Shown: one piece after another, positions 18,189 to 26,478 of the stretch | Layout: each line of letters starts with the position of its first letter | How positions within the stretch are numbered: the first letter of the stretch is position 1 | Assembly (NCBI RefSeq): GCF_018729455.1 | Contig: NZ_JAHHZF010000007.1 | Coordinates: 248,001-312,000, forward strand | Direction: 5' to 3' | From: Prosthecodimorpha staleyi | GTDB lineage: Bacteria > Pseudomonadota > Alphaproteobacteria > Rhizobiales > Ancalomicrobiaceae | Length of the DNA: 64,000 nucleotides | The notes under the pieces: generated by a model | Told to the model about the DNA's origin: nothing | The model's database searches: none | The model's input: only the letters and a program-made list of their open reading frames with translations | Program-made: the position numbers and the translations under genes

Positions 18189-19094
18189 ATGAGCGACAGC
18201 ACGGGCGACATGGCCGACGAACCGATGCCGGCCCCCATCCAGCCCGCCGCTTCGCGTGGCGGCCTTGGCTTCCTGATACGCGTGGCGCGCACGCCGGCCG
18301 GCATGATCGGGCTCACGCTCGTCGGCGTGCTCGTCCTGAGCGCTGCCTTCGCGGATGTCCTGGCGCCCCATTCGCCGATCAAGATGGGCGTCGGCAAGCG
18401 CTTCCTGCCGCCGAGCCTCGCCTATCCGCTCGGCACCGACGAGTTCGGCCGCGACCTGTTCTCGCGCATGCTGCACGGCAGCCGGCTGACCCTGATGATC
18501 GGCGCCATCGCGGTCGGCATCTCGATGACGGCGGGCCTGCTCGTCGGCCTGGTCGCCGCCTATCGCGGCGGCTGGACCGAGCGGGTACTGATGCGGCTGA
18601 CCGACGTGCTCCTGTCCTTCACGGAAACGCTGATCGCGCTCGCCTGCGTGGCGGTGCTCGGGCCGAGCCTGACCAATGCGATGATCGCGGTCGGCCTCGC
18701 CGGCATTCCATTCTATGCCCGCACCTGCCATTCCGCCGTGCTGGTCGAGCGCTCGAAGCCCTATTTCGAGGCGAGCGTCGCCGCCGGCGCCGGCCATGTC
18801 CGGCTGGTCTTCCTGCATCTCCTGCCCAATGTGCTGCCGACCATGATCGTGGTCGCCACGCTCGGCATCTCCGGCGCCATCCTGGCCGCGGCGGGACTGA
18901 GCTTCCTCGGTCTCGGCGCGCAGCCGCCGCAGCCGGAATGGGGCGCCATGCTGTCCGGTGCGCGCGACTACATGAACCGCGCGCCCTGGCTGATGGCGAT
19001 CCCCGGCATCGCCATCGCGTTGACGGTGCTCGGCTTCAACCTGCTCGGCGATGCCCTGCGCTCCGCCCTCGACCCGCGGGAGACCGGTTCATGA
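18189..19094 (+). CDS. ABC transporter permease (DppC-like)
   Basis: This 301-residue second permease carries the DppC signature YPLGTDEFGRDLFSRMLHGS and a C-terminal FLGLGAQPPQPEWGAMLS motif. It has about six membrane segments, the first around residues 35-60. It starts five bases after dppB and its stop overlaps the start of the ATPase gene, so the set is co-translated. Confidence 0.95.
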   Translation: MSDSTGDMADEPMPAPIQPAASRGGLGFLIRVARTPAGMIGLTLVGVLVLSAAFADVLAPHSPIKMGVGKRFLPPSLAYPLGTDEFGRDLFSRMLHGSRLTLMIGAIAVGISMTAGLLVGLVAAYRGGWTERVLMRLTDVLLSFTETLIALACVAVLGPSLTNAMIAVGLAGIPFYARTCHSAVLVERSKPYFEASVAAGAGHVRLVFLHLLPNVLPTMIVVATLGISGAILAAAGLSFLGLGAQPPQPEWGAMLSGARDYMNRAPWLMAIPGIAIALTVLGFNLLGDALRSALDPRETGS

Positions 19095-20797
19095 GCGATC
19101 ATCCGGTGCTCGCGGTGAGCGACCTCCGCGTCGCCTTCGGTCGTGGCGCGCAGGCGCGGCAGGTGGTGCGGGGGCTTTCGTTCCAGGTTGCGGCCGGCGA
19201 GACGCTGGCCATCGTCGGCGAGTCCGGTTCGGGCAAGTCGGTGACCGCGCTCGCCATCATGGGACTTCTGCCGAAGCCGGCGGCAAGGCTGGAGACCGGC
19301 AGCATCCGGCTGCTCGGCGAGGACCTGGTGTCGCTGCCTGCCGAGACCCTGCGCCGCCGGCGCGGCGAGCGGATGGCGATGGTCTTCCAGGAGCCGATGA
19401 CCTCGCTCAATCCGGTCCTGTCGATCGGACGGCAGATGACGGAGGGACTGGTCGCGCATGGTGGGGCCTCGGCGCGCGCGGCGCTCGCCGAGGCGGCGCA
19501 GATGCTCGAACGGGTCGGCATTGCCGATGCAGCGGAATGCCTGCGGCGCTATCCGCACGAGCTCTCCGGCGGCATGCGCCAGCGGGTGATGATCGCCGCC
19601 GCCATGATGATGCGCCCGGCGCTGCTGATCGCCGACGAGCCGACGACCGCGCTCGATGTCACCGTGCAGGCGCAGATCCTCGATCTCCTGCGCGATCTCA
19701 CCCGCGAGACCGGGACCGCGCTGATGCTCGTCACGCATGACATGGGGGTGGTCGCCGAGATGGCCGATCGCGTCCTGGTCATGCGGCACGGCGTCGGGGT
19801 GGAACAGGCCGATGTCCGGCGGCTTTTTGCGGCGCCCGCGCAGCCCTACACCCGGCGCCTGCTCGCCGCCGTGCCGCGCAGCGACACCGTCCCGTCCGAG
19901 GCGGCCGCACCTGTCGGCGGACCGCCCCTTCTGGTCACGCGCGACCTCTCCAAGAGCTTCGGCTCGGGCCGGCTGTTCGGGCGCGGCACGCCGAAGCGGG
20001 CCCTGGACGGCGTCGGCTTCAGCCTCGGCCGGGGCGAGATCCTCGCCGTGGTCGGCGAGAGCGGCTCCGGCAAGTCGACGCTCGGCCGGGCCGTGGCGCG
20101 GCTGATCGATGTCGATGCCGGGTCCATCACCTTCGACGGGCAGGACCTCGTCCGGCTCTCCGGCGGGGCGCTGCGCCGCAAGCGCGCCGGCATCCAGATG
20201 ATCTTCCAGGACCCCTATGCCTCGCTCGACCCGCGCTTCACCATCGGGCGCACCATTGCCGAGCCGATGCTGATCCACGGCCATGCCAACCGTGCGGAGG
20301 CGCCGGGGCGGGCGGAGGCGCTTCTGGAGCGAGTGCGGCTGGAGCGCGGCATGGCCGGGCGCTATCCGCACGAATTTTCCGGCGGCCAGCGCCAGCGCGT
20401 CGCCATTGCCCGCGCGCTCGCCGCCGAGCCGCAGGTGATCATCGCCGACGAACCGACCTCCGCCCTGGATGTGTCGGTACAGGCGCAGATCCTCGATCTG
20501 TTGGCGGATCTGCGGGCCCGGGACGGGCTGTCCTTTCTGTTCATCTCCCACGATCTCGCCGTCGTGCGCCGCATCGCCGACCGGGTGGCGGTGATGCGCG
20601 CCGGGCGCATCCTGGAGATCGGCCCGACCGAGGCGGTGCTGCAGGCGCCGGCCCATGTCTACACGCGCGCGCTGCTCTCCGCCGCCCCGGTGCCGGACCC
20701 GCTGCAGCGCGAGCGGCCACGGCTCCGCCTTCCCGGCGCGGGCTATCCGGCCGGACCTCTCGTCGAAATCTCTCCCTCGCACTGGGTCGCATCATGA
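19091..20797 (+). CDS. fused double ABC ATPase (DppD-DppF type)
   Basis: This 568-residue protein contains two complete ATPase domains in one chain, as in glutathione importer GsiA. Domain 1 has Walker A GESGSGKS, signature LSGGMRQR and Walker B LLIADEP. Domain 2 has [17 protein letters not shown] and VIIADEP. Each is followed by the oligopeptide-type C-terminal extension (PAQPYTRRLLAAVP and PAHVYTRALLSAAP). It powers the preceding permease pair. The start at 19091 overlaps the dppC stop (ATGA), and its own stop overlaps the next start in the same way. Confidence 0.95.
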   Translation: MSDHPVLAVSDLRVAFGRGAQARQVVRGLSFQVAAGETLAIVGESGSGKSVTALAIMGLLPKPAARLETGSIRLLGEDLVSLPAETLRRRRGERMAMVFQEPMTSLNPVLSIGRQMTEGLVAHGGASARAALAEAAQMLERVGIADAAECLRRYPHELSGGMRQRVMIAAAMMMRPALLIADEPTTALDVTVQAQILDLLRDLTRETGTALMLVTHDMGVVAEMADRVLVMRHGVGVEQADVRRLFAAPAQPYTRRLLAAVPRSDTVPSEAAAPVGGPPLLVTRDLSKSFGSGRLFGRGTPKRALDGVGFSLGRGEILAVVGESGSGKSTLGRAVARLIDVDAGSITFDGQDLVRLSGGALRRKRAGIQMIFQDPYASLDPRFTIGRTIAEPMLIHGHANRAEAPGRAEALLERVRLERGMAGRYPHEFSGGQRQRVAIARALAAEPQVIIADEPTSALDVSVQAQILDLLADLRARDGLSFLFISHDLAVVRRIADRVAVMRAGRILEIGPTEAVLQAPAHVYTRALLSAAPVPDPLQRERPRLRLPGAGYPAGPLVEISPSHWVAS

Positions 20798-21738
20798 CGA
20801 TCGGCATTGCAGCCTATGGACCCAATGCAGGTCTTTCGATCCTGCGCGCGCTGGCGGCGGTCGAAGCCGTCGGGCGCGGCGCCATCGGCGGTTTCGTCAG
20901 CATGGTCGCGCTGTCGTCCAGCGGCGCGGTGCTGCGCGCCGAGACGCAACAGGGCGGCAGCCGCGGCCTGTTTCCGGACGGCTTCGGCGCCGCTCCGCCG
21001 GACCTGACCGCCGCGGCGGTCGCCGGCCTGATTTCGAGCGGGCCGAACCGCCCCGAGCCGCTGGCGCAGTTCACGCCGGCCCTCGGCGGGGTCGGACTGG
21101 TCACCGGTCACCGCATGCCGAACACCGCCGGCGTCAGCGGCCGGCAGGTCAACGAGGAGGTGCTCGATCGGCTCCGCCAGGGCACTTCGGCGGAACGGGC
21201 CGTCGATGAGGTGTTGCGTGCCAACCCGCTCGCCGATGCCGGCGTCATCGCTCTGACCGTCGATGGCGATCTTCATGCCGCGGACACGGACTATGTCGCC
21301 CGGCGCGGGGATTCCGGGCGGGCGATCGTCGGATCGCGGGCCACCGGCGCGGTCGTCGGCGTGCTGCACAATTCCATCCACCCCTACCGTCCGCTCGCCG
21401 CCCTGGCGGCCGAGGTCGCACTCGATGTCATGCAGCCCGCCGACCGGGTCGACGGCTGGATCACCATCCGGGCGGGCGCCGTCCTGCGGGCCGGCACCGA
21501 GAACGCGGTGGAAATCGACCAGGACGGCCTGGTCGAGGCCATCGTCGTCGAGGATCACCGCTTCCTGACCGGCGCCTGGAGCGTGGGGCTGGGCTACCAG
21601 ACCCTGGTCGTCAGGGCCGGGGCGCCGATCGGGACCATGCTGCTGGAGCCCTACATGGTCGTCCGTGACGGCCGCGTGCTCACGGTCGACGGCCGACCCG
21701 AGCAATCCGTGCCCATCCGCACCGCCCGCGTCAGATAG
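20794..21738 (+). CDS. conserved protein of unknown function, coupled to dipeptide-type importer
   Basis: I do not recognise a named function for this 314-residue protein. It begins MTIGIAAYGPNAGLSILRAL and is rich in Gly, Ala and Val with no signal peptide or clear membrane segment. It shows GGVGLVTGHRMPNTAG and later GVLHNSIHPYRPLAALAAEVAL. The alternating short hydrophobic strands hint at an alpha-beta hydrolytic fold, possibly Ntn-hydrolase-like, but this is only a guess. The four-base ATGA overlap with the ATPase gene shows it is expressed with the importer and probably acts on the imported compound. Confidence 0.8.
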   Translation: MTIGIAAYGPNAGLSILRALAAVEAVGRGAIGGFVSMVALSSSGAVLRAETQQGGSRGLFPDGFGAAPPDLTAAAVAGLISSGPNRPEPLAQFTPALGGVGLVTGHRMPNTAGVSGRQVNEEVLDRLRQGTSAERAVDEVLRANPLADAGVIALTVDGDLHAADTDYVARRGDSGRAIVGSRATGAVVGVLHNSIHPYRPLAALAAEVALDVMQPADRVDGWITIRAGAVLRAGTENAVEIDQDGLVEAIVVEDHRFLTGAWSVGLGYQTLVVRAGAPIGTMLLEPYMVVRDGRVLTVDGRPEQSVPIRTARVR

Positions 21739-21751
21739 GCAGCGCCGCCGG

Positions 21752-21984
21752 TCAGCCGGCACCGATTTCCGCGAGAGCCGCCCTCAGGCTCTGGCCGAAC
21801 AGGACGGCGATCACCTCCAGTTCGGCCTCGGTGGCGATATAGGGCGGCGCCAGGATGACGGTGTCGCCGGCGGTGCCGTCGACATTGCCGCCAGAGGGAT
21901 AGCAGATCAGGCCGCGCTCGAAGGACGCGTTGCGGATGCGCAGATAGAGATTCTCGGCTGGGTCGAACGGGGTCTTGTGGGCCC
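21752..21984 (-). pseudogene. C-terminal relic of a class III aminotransferase
   Basis: Translating the minus strand gives the end of a PLP-dependent class III (omega-type) aminotransferase: a small-domain segment with RGLICYPSGGNVDG and VILAPPYIATEAEL, then a natural stop at 21752. Homology is lost at about 21984, where an IS256 relic begins, so roughly the first 350 residues including the PLP lysine are gone. It lies convergent to the dipeptide-type operon and was probably its enzyme partner. Confidence 0.8.
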
Positions 21985-22385
21985 TGTCAGTTCAGCCGTC
22001 GGTGTGAACGAACTTGGCGATCATTCGCCTTGGCTTCTGGATGATGAAGGGCGCCCACGACGCCGTCTTCCCGGACCCGACGGTGCAGACCTGCATCGTC
22101 CATCTGATGCGAAACTCGCTGGACTTTGCCTCCTGGAATGACCGCAAGGAGTTGGCAGGCGGACTAAAGGCGATCTACGCCGCCCTCGACGACAAGACGG
22201 CCGAGGCGTCTCTGACCGCCTTCGAAGTCGGTCCCTGGGGCCGGAAATACCCGGCCATCGGTCAGATCTGGCGCCGCGCCTGGCAGGAGGTCATCCCGCT
22301 CTTCGCCTTCCCGAAGGACGTTCGGCGGATCATCTACACCACCAGCGCCATCGAGGCCTTGAACTCAAACCTTCGACGGGATTTC
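21985..22385 (+). pseudogene. IS256-family transposase relic
   Basis: The plus strand encodes the C-terminal half of a mutator-type (IS256) transposase: TVQTCIVHLMRNSLDFAS, KYPAIGQIWRRAWQEVIP, FAFPKDVRRIIYTT and AIEALNSNLRR. It closely resembles the copy at 46442-47131. The first 50 bases align only with indels, and the C-terminus is cut at about 22382, just before the SDR stop codon. It is not functional. Confidence 0.88.
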
Positions 22386-22390
22386 GAAAG

Positions 22391-23224
22391 TTACTGGCTC
22401 GCCGTGATCCCACCGTCGACGAACACCACCTGTCCGGTGACGAAGTTCGAGGCAGCGGAGGCCAAGAACAGCACAGCGCCGGCGACATCGATCGGGTCGG
22501 CGATCCGGCCGAGCGGTATCCGGGCCAGGATCGCGTCCCGGAAATCCGGCCGGTCGTAGACGTGGCGGATCAGTTCGGTGTTGACGAAGGTCGGCGCGAC
22601 GCCGTTCACGGTGATCCCGTGCGGGGCGAGTTCCATGGCGTGCTGCTTGACCAGCATAGCGAGCGCGCCCTTCGTGGCGCAATAGGCCGAATAGCCCTTG
22701 CCTCGGATCGCGAGTTGGGAGCGAACGGACAGGAGATGGATGTGCCGCCGGCCGTCGCCGCCGTCAGTGACCTGATGCCGGGACACGGCCTGGGCGAGAA
22801 ACATGGCCGCCTTCAGATTGACGGAATAGACCTTGTCGAAGCTCTCCTCGCGCACGTCCAGGAGCGGCTCCTCGATCTGGATGCCCATGCTGTTGACGAG
22901 AATGTCCAGGCGTCCGAACCGGCGATGAGCGGCGGCCACTGCCCGCCGGATCGAGCCGGTTTCGGTCGCCTCCATCCCGAACCCCGCGGCCGGTCGACCG
23001 GTCGCGGCCTCGATCGCGGCGGCAAGCGCCTCGGTCCGGGCCGGATCCCGGCCGGTCACCGCGACCTGCGCGCCGGCGCCGGACAGCGCATACGCGATGG
23101 TCTCTCCGAGGCCGCCGGTCGCGCCCGCGACCAAGGCGGTTCGGCCAGTCAGGTCGAAGAGGCCCCGCATGGCGGCGAGATCGACCGGCGGAGCGATCGG
23201 CGTCGGGGCGTCGTCGGTCACCAT
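22391..23224 (-). CDS. SDR family NAD(P)-dependent oxidoreductase
   Basis: This 277-residue Rossmann enzyme has the cofactor motif GATGGLG after the first strand, NSMG around residue 120, the catalytic YCATK pair (Tyr-x-x-x-Lys) and a C-terminal FVTGQVVFVDGG. It ends the liv-type operon, 52 bases after the third ATPase gene. It likely oxidises or reduces an alcohol/ketone of the imported compound. The ATG at 23224 leaves a 40-residue lead before the Rossmann strand. The IS256 relic lies within ten bases of the stop, so the last residues (TASQ) may be original or altered. Confidence 0.9.
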   Translation of the reverse strand: MVTDDAPTPIAPPVDLAAMRGLFDLTGRTALVAGATGGLGETIAYALSGAGAQVAVTGRDPARTEALAAAIEAATGRPAAGFGMEATETGSIRRAVAAAHRRFGRLDILVNSMGIQIEEPLLDVREESFDKVYSVNLKAAMFLAQAVSRHQVTDGGDGRRHIHLLSVRSQLAIRGKGYSAYCATKGALAMLVKQHAMELAPHGITVNGVAPTFVNTELIRHVYDRPDFRDAILARIPLGRIADPIDVAGAVLFLASAASNFVTGQVVFVDGGITASQ

Positions 23225-23276
23225 GGAACTCCATCCCGAAACGGCGACGGGCAGAACCGAACCGCGACCCTTCCCG

Positions 23277-23936
23277 TCATGCCAGAGCCTCCGCTTGGGC
23301 GGCCATTTCGCGCCCGAAATACTGACGGACCCGATCGTCGCCGACGAGGTCGGCGAAACCAGCCTTCGCCTCCGCCCGCCCGCCATGCACCAGCAGGAAG
23401 CGCTCAGAGATCTCCTTCAGGATTTCCAGATGATAACGCGCGGTCGGGTGCAGGCACACGAATACCAAACGGCCTTCGCGTCGCAACTTCCGAAAGAAAT
23501 CGAGCATGAAGCCGATATAGCCGTCCTGGGTGTTGAATTGCGGTTCGTCGAAGAGATGGAGCACCGGCTGCGGCGTCGGCGAGGCATCCAGGAAGACGGA
23601 GGGGATGCGCCGCTTGAAGGCGCGGACCTGGTAGGACTGGTGATAGTGGATCGCCAGCCGGTCGCGCTCGCGATACTTGACGCGGTGAATGTCCTGGCCG
23701 GCGACGAGCACGCGACCGGCGCTCGGCTCGTTCGACCCGGTGATCATCTCGAAGAGCGTGGTCTTGCCGGCACCGTTGGGGCCGATCACACCGACGATCG
23801 CGCTCTCCGGAAAGCGGAGATCGGCTTCCAGCCGGAAGGTCGGGCGGCGGGCGACGAGGCCCGTCCGGTAGACCTTGGCGACGCCGTCGAGGACGAGGAG
23901 GGGCGCGGAGGTCGCGGTCTTTGGGAGCATGGTCAC
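23277..23936 (-). CDS. atypical ABC ATPase lacking the signature motif
   Basis: This 219-residue nucleotide-binding domain has Walker A GPNGAGKTT (52-60), a Q-loop glutamine in HYHQS (about 100), Walker B VLHLFDEP (125-132) and a histidine in FVCLHP (163). Only about 25 residues lie between Q-loop and Walker B, where normal ABC proteins have about 60, and no LSGGQ-like signature can be found. The helical subdomain is therefore largely missing. It follows livF with an ATGA overlap, making it a third ATPase in a branched-chain-type operon. It may be a regulatory or non-transport partner; I know no characterised equivalent. Confidence 0.85.
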   Translation of the reverse strand: MTMLPKTATSAPLLVLDGVAKVYRTGLVARRPTFRLEADLRFPESAIVGVIGPNGAGKTTLFEMITGSNEPSAGRVLVAGQDIHRVKYRERDRLAIHYHQSYQVRAFKRRIPSVFLDASPTPQPVLHLFDEPQFNTQDGYIGFMLDFFRKLRREGRLVFVCLHPTARYHLEILKEISERFLLVHGGRAEAKAGFADLVGDDRVRQYFGREMAAQAEALA

Positions 23937-24670
23937 GTTCCGATCAACTGGCGGCGCAGGACAGGGTCGTCACGCAGCCGCCCGGCTTCGCCCGCCCAGG
24001 CGATCCGGCCCCGGTCGAGCACCACGGCCCGATCGGCGACCGACAGCGCCAGCGCGGCATTCTGCTCGACGACGATCGAGGCCACACCCTCGTCGCGGAG
24101 GCGTCGGATCGTGGCGAGGACGTCCTCGACGATGCGCGGCGCCAGTCCCTGGCTCGGCTCGTCGAGCAGGACCAGGCCGGGAGAGCCGAGCAGGGCGCGC
24201 GAGATCGCTGCCATCTGCATCTCGCCGCCCGACAGGTTCTCCGCCTCGCGGTGCAGGAGGTGCTCCAGGGCCGAGAAGATGCCGCAGGCCTCCTTGAGGC
24301 TCCAGGGCCGGAACCGGGTTCGCTTGCGGGCGATCGCGAGGTTCTTCGACACGGTCAGGGTCGGGCACAGACGGCGATCGTCGGGGACCCAGCCGATCCC
24401 GGCCCGCGCGATCCGGTAGGTCGGCCAGTCGGTGACCTCGGCGCCGTCGAACCGGACCCGCCCCTGCCGCGGCCGGGTCAGCCCCAGGATGGACCGGAGC
24501 GTCGTCGTCTTGCCGGCTCCGTTCGGGCCGAGCAGCGCCAGCACCTCGCCGGGTCCGACCGAAAGCGAGACGTCGAACAGCACCTGGCTCTCGCCGTAGA
24601 AGGTGTCGATCCCCTCGACCGCGAGCAAGGGCGAGGCCGCGCGGTCGTCGCGCCGGGCGAGCGCCGTCAT
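23933..24670 (-). CDS. livF: branched-chain-type ABC transporter ATP-binding protein LivF
   Basis: This 245-residue ATPase of the LivF type has Walker A GPNGAGKTT, the LivF-style GIGWVPDDRRLCPTLTV segment, signature LSGGEMQM and Walker B LVLLDEPSQGLAP. It forms the ATPase pair with the LivG-type protein encoded just before it. The start at 24670 overlaps the livG stop. Liv-type importers carry branched-chain amino acids but also urea, amides and aromatic acids, so the symbol reflects family, not substrate. Confidence 0.93.
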   Translation of the reverse strand: MTALARRDDRAASPLLAVEGIDTFYGESQVLFDVSLSVGPGEVLALLGPNGAGKTTTLRSILGLTRPRQGRVRFDGAEVTDWPTYRIARAGIGWVPDDRRLCPTLTVSKNLAIARKRTRFRPWSLKEACGIFSALEHLLHREAENLSGGEMQMAAISRALLGSPGLVLLDEPSQGLAPRIVEDVLATIRRLRDEGVASIVVEQNAALALSVADRAVVLDRGRIAWAGEAGRLRDDPVLRRQLIGT

Positions 24671-25410
24671 TGCAGTCTCCCGAGGTTGGATCGGCGGACC
24701 CAGTCGTTGGAGCGGAGGTCCCGGGGCGAGCCCCTGGCGATCACCTGGCCCCAATGGACGACAGAGACCCGGTCGGCCAGGCGGAACAGGAACTCCATGT
24801 CGTGTTCGATCGCCACGATGGCGAGGCTGCCCTTCAGGGTCCCGATCAGCTGGGCGAGCCGTGCGACCCCGTCCGACCCGAGACCGGAGGTTGGCTCGTC
24901 GAGGCACAGCACCCGCGGGCGCTGCGCCAACGCCACCGCGATCTCCAGCGCCCGTCGATCGCCGTAGGCGAGATCCTTGGCGCTCAGGCGGGCCTTGTCG
25001 GCGAGCCCGACCCGCGCCAGGACGTCGAGCGCCTCCGCCTCGAATCCTCTGTCGCCGACGGCGGCGCGTCGCATGTCGAAGCCGCGCGCCCGGAACGTGG
25101 GCAGCGCCACGGCGACGTTCTCGAGGGCGGTGAACTCGTTGAACAGGGTCATGATCTGGAACGACCGGGCCACCCCGAGCGCGGCGATCGCGTGCGGGCT
25201 GAACCCGGTCACGTCCCGGCCCGAGACAATCACGCGCCCGCGGCTCGGCCGGACCCGGCCTGTGAGCACATTGAAGAACGTGGTCTTGCCGGCCCCGTTC
25301 GGCCCCATGATGCCATGGAACTCCGCCTCCTCGACCGTGAAGGAGATGTCTTCCAGCACGACCCTGTCCCCGAACCGGACGTGGATGTCCCGCGCTTCTA
25401 GCACCGCCAT
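24667..25410 (-). CDS. livG: branched-chain-type ABC transporter ATP-binding protein LivG
   Basis: This 247-residue ATPase has Walker A GPNGAGKTT, the LivG-type GVARSFQIMTLFNEFTALENV segment (Q-loop in SFQ) and Walker B VLCLDEPTSGLG. The usual LSGGQ is changed to AYGDRRALEIA, a variant common in LivG proteins. It lies three bases after livM and overlaps livF, within the minus-strand operon that starts at the dehydrogenase gene. Confidence 0.92.
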   Translation of the reverse strand: MAVLEARDIHVRFGDRVVLEDISFTVEEAEFHGIMGPNGAGKTTFFNVLTGRVRPSRGRVIVSGRDVTGFSPHAIAALGVARSFQIMTLFNEFTALENVAVALPTFRARGFDMRRAAVGDRGFEAEALDVLARVGLADKARLSAKDLAYGDRRALEIAVALAQRPRVLCLDEPTSGLGSDGVARLAQLIGTLKGSLAIVAIEHDMEFLFRLADRVSVVHWGQVIARGSPRDLRSNDWVRRSNLGRLQ

Positions 25411-25413
25411 GAC

Positions 25414-26439
25414 CTACACCTTCAGAACCTGGGCGAGCGCGGCCGAGCCGCGGAGCCGCAACCGTTTCAGATCGACGCCCTTAGTCGCGGCCTGCCAGGC
25501 TCCCGCGATACCCTCGGGCCGGAACAGCACGACGAGGATGAAGAGGAGGCCGAACCAGAGCATCCACGTGTTCGTGACAGCGCCGATCACATCGCGCGCG
25601 ACCAGGAAGACGACCACCCCGACGACCGGCCCCCAGAAGCTGACCAGGCCGCCGCCGACGAGCACCATCATCACAACATAGCCGGAATGGTGCAGGCTCA
25701 TCACGTCCGGGAAGGCCGAGTTCTGCGCCATGGCGAACAGCCCGCCGGCCAGGCCGGACAGAGCCGCCGACAGGGTGAAGACGCTCATCTTATAGACGCG
25801 GACGTGGTAGCCGAGATGGGCGGCCCGGGTTTCGCTCTGTCGGATGGCCGACAGCACGCGCCCGAACGGCGAGTGGGTCAGCCGCCAGAGGCCGACCACG
25901 ACGACCAGGAACGCGGCCAGTACGAAGTAGAACAGGCTGACGTTGTCGGTGATGTCGAAGGCGGCGATGCCGAGGTCGACCGGCGGCCGGGCGATCTTCA
26001 GGAGCCCGTCCTCGCCGCCGGTCAGGTCGCGCAGCTTCATCGCCATGAACCAGAAGATCTGCCCGAACGCGATGGTCATGAAGGCGTAGTAGATGCCGCG
26101 CCGATGCGAGATGAAGGCCGCGACGACGAGGCCGGCCAGAGCCCCGGCCAGCAAGGCGCCGGTCAGGCAGACCCACAGACCCGGCGCGACATGCAACTGC
26201 GTCAGGCCGAAGGCATAGGCGCCGACCCCGAAATAGGCGCCGTGCCCGAAGGACGGCAGGCCGGCCGTGCCGAGCAGCAGGTTGTAGGCGAGCGCATAGA
26301 TCGACCAGATCAGGATCTCGACGCCCAGATAGGGATAGAGGCCGATCTTTGTGATCCAGAGTGGCACGGTGGCGAGCACCACGCCAAGCGCCAGCATCAT
26401 CGGCGTGACGAGCCGGGCGGCGTGCGGAGACGGGGTCAT
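25414..26439 (-). CDS. livM: branched-chain-type ABC transporter permease LivM
   Basis: This 341-residue inner-membrane permease has the LivM hallmark YALAYNLLLGTAGLPSFGHGAY (transport-channel signature including LLLGTAGLPSFGHG) and about eight to ten hydrophobic segments. The conserved coupling region contains GRVLSAIRQSETRAAHLGY. It pairs with LivH. The last 25 residues are basic and cytoplasmic. Confidence 0.93.
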   Translation of the reverse strand: MTPSPHAARLVTPMMLALGVVLATVPLWITKIGLYPYLGVEILIWSIYALAYNLLLGTAGLPSFGHGAYFGVGAYAFGLTQLHVAPGLWVCLTGALLAGALAGLVVAAFISHRRGIYYAFMTIAFGQIFWFMAMKLRDLTGGEDGLLKIARPPVDLGIAAFDITDNVSLFYFVLAAFLVVVVGLWRLTHSPFGRVLSAIRQSETRAAHLGYHVRVYKMSVFTLSAALSGLAGGLFAMAQNSAFPDVMSLHHSGYVVMMVLVGGGLVSFWGPVVGVVVFLVARDVIGAVTNTWMLWFGLLFILVVLFRPEGIAGAWQAATKGVDLKRLRLRGSAALAQVLKV

Positions 26440-26478
26440 GAGCGTGTTCCCGGGTCGGCAGGGATCGGTTGTGACATT

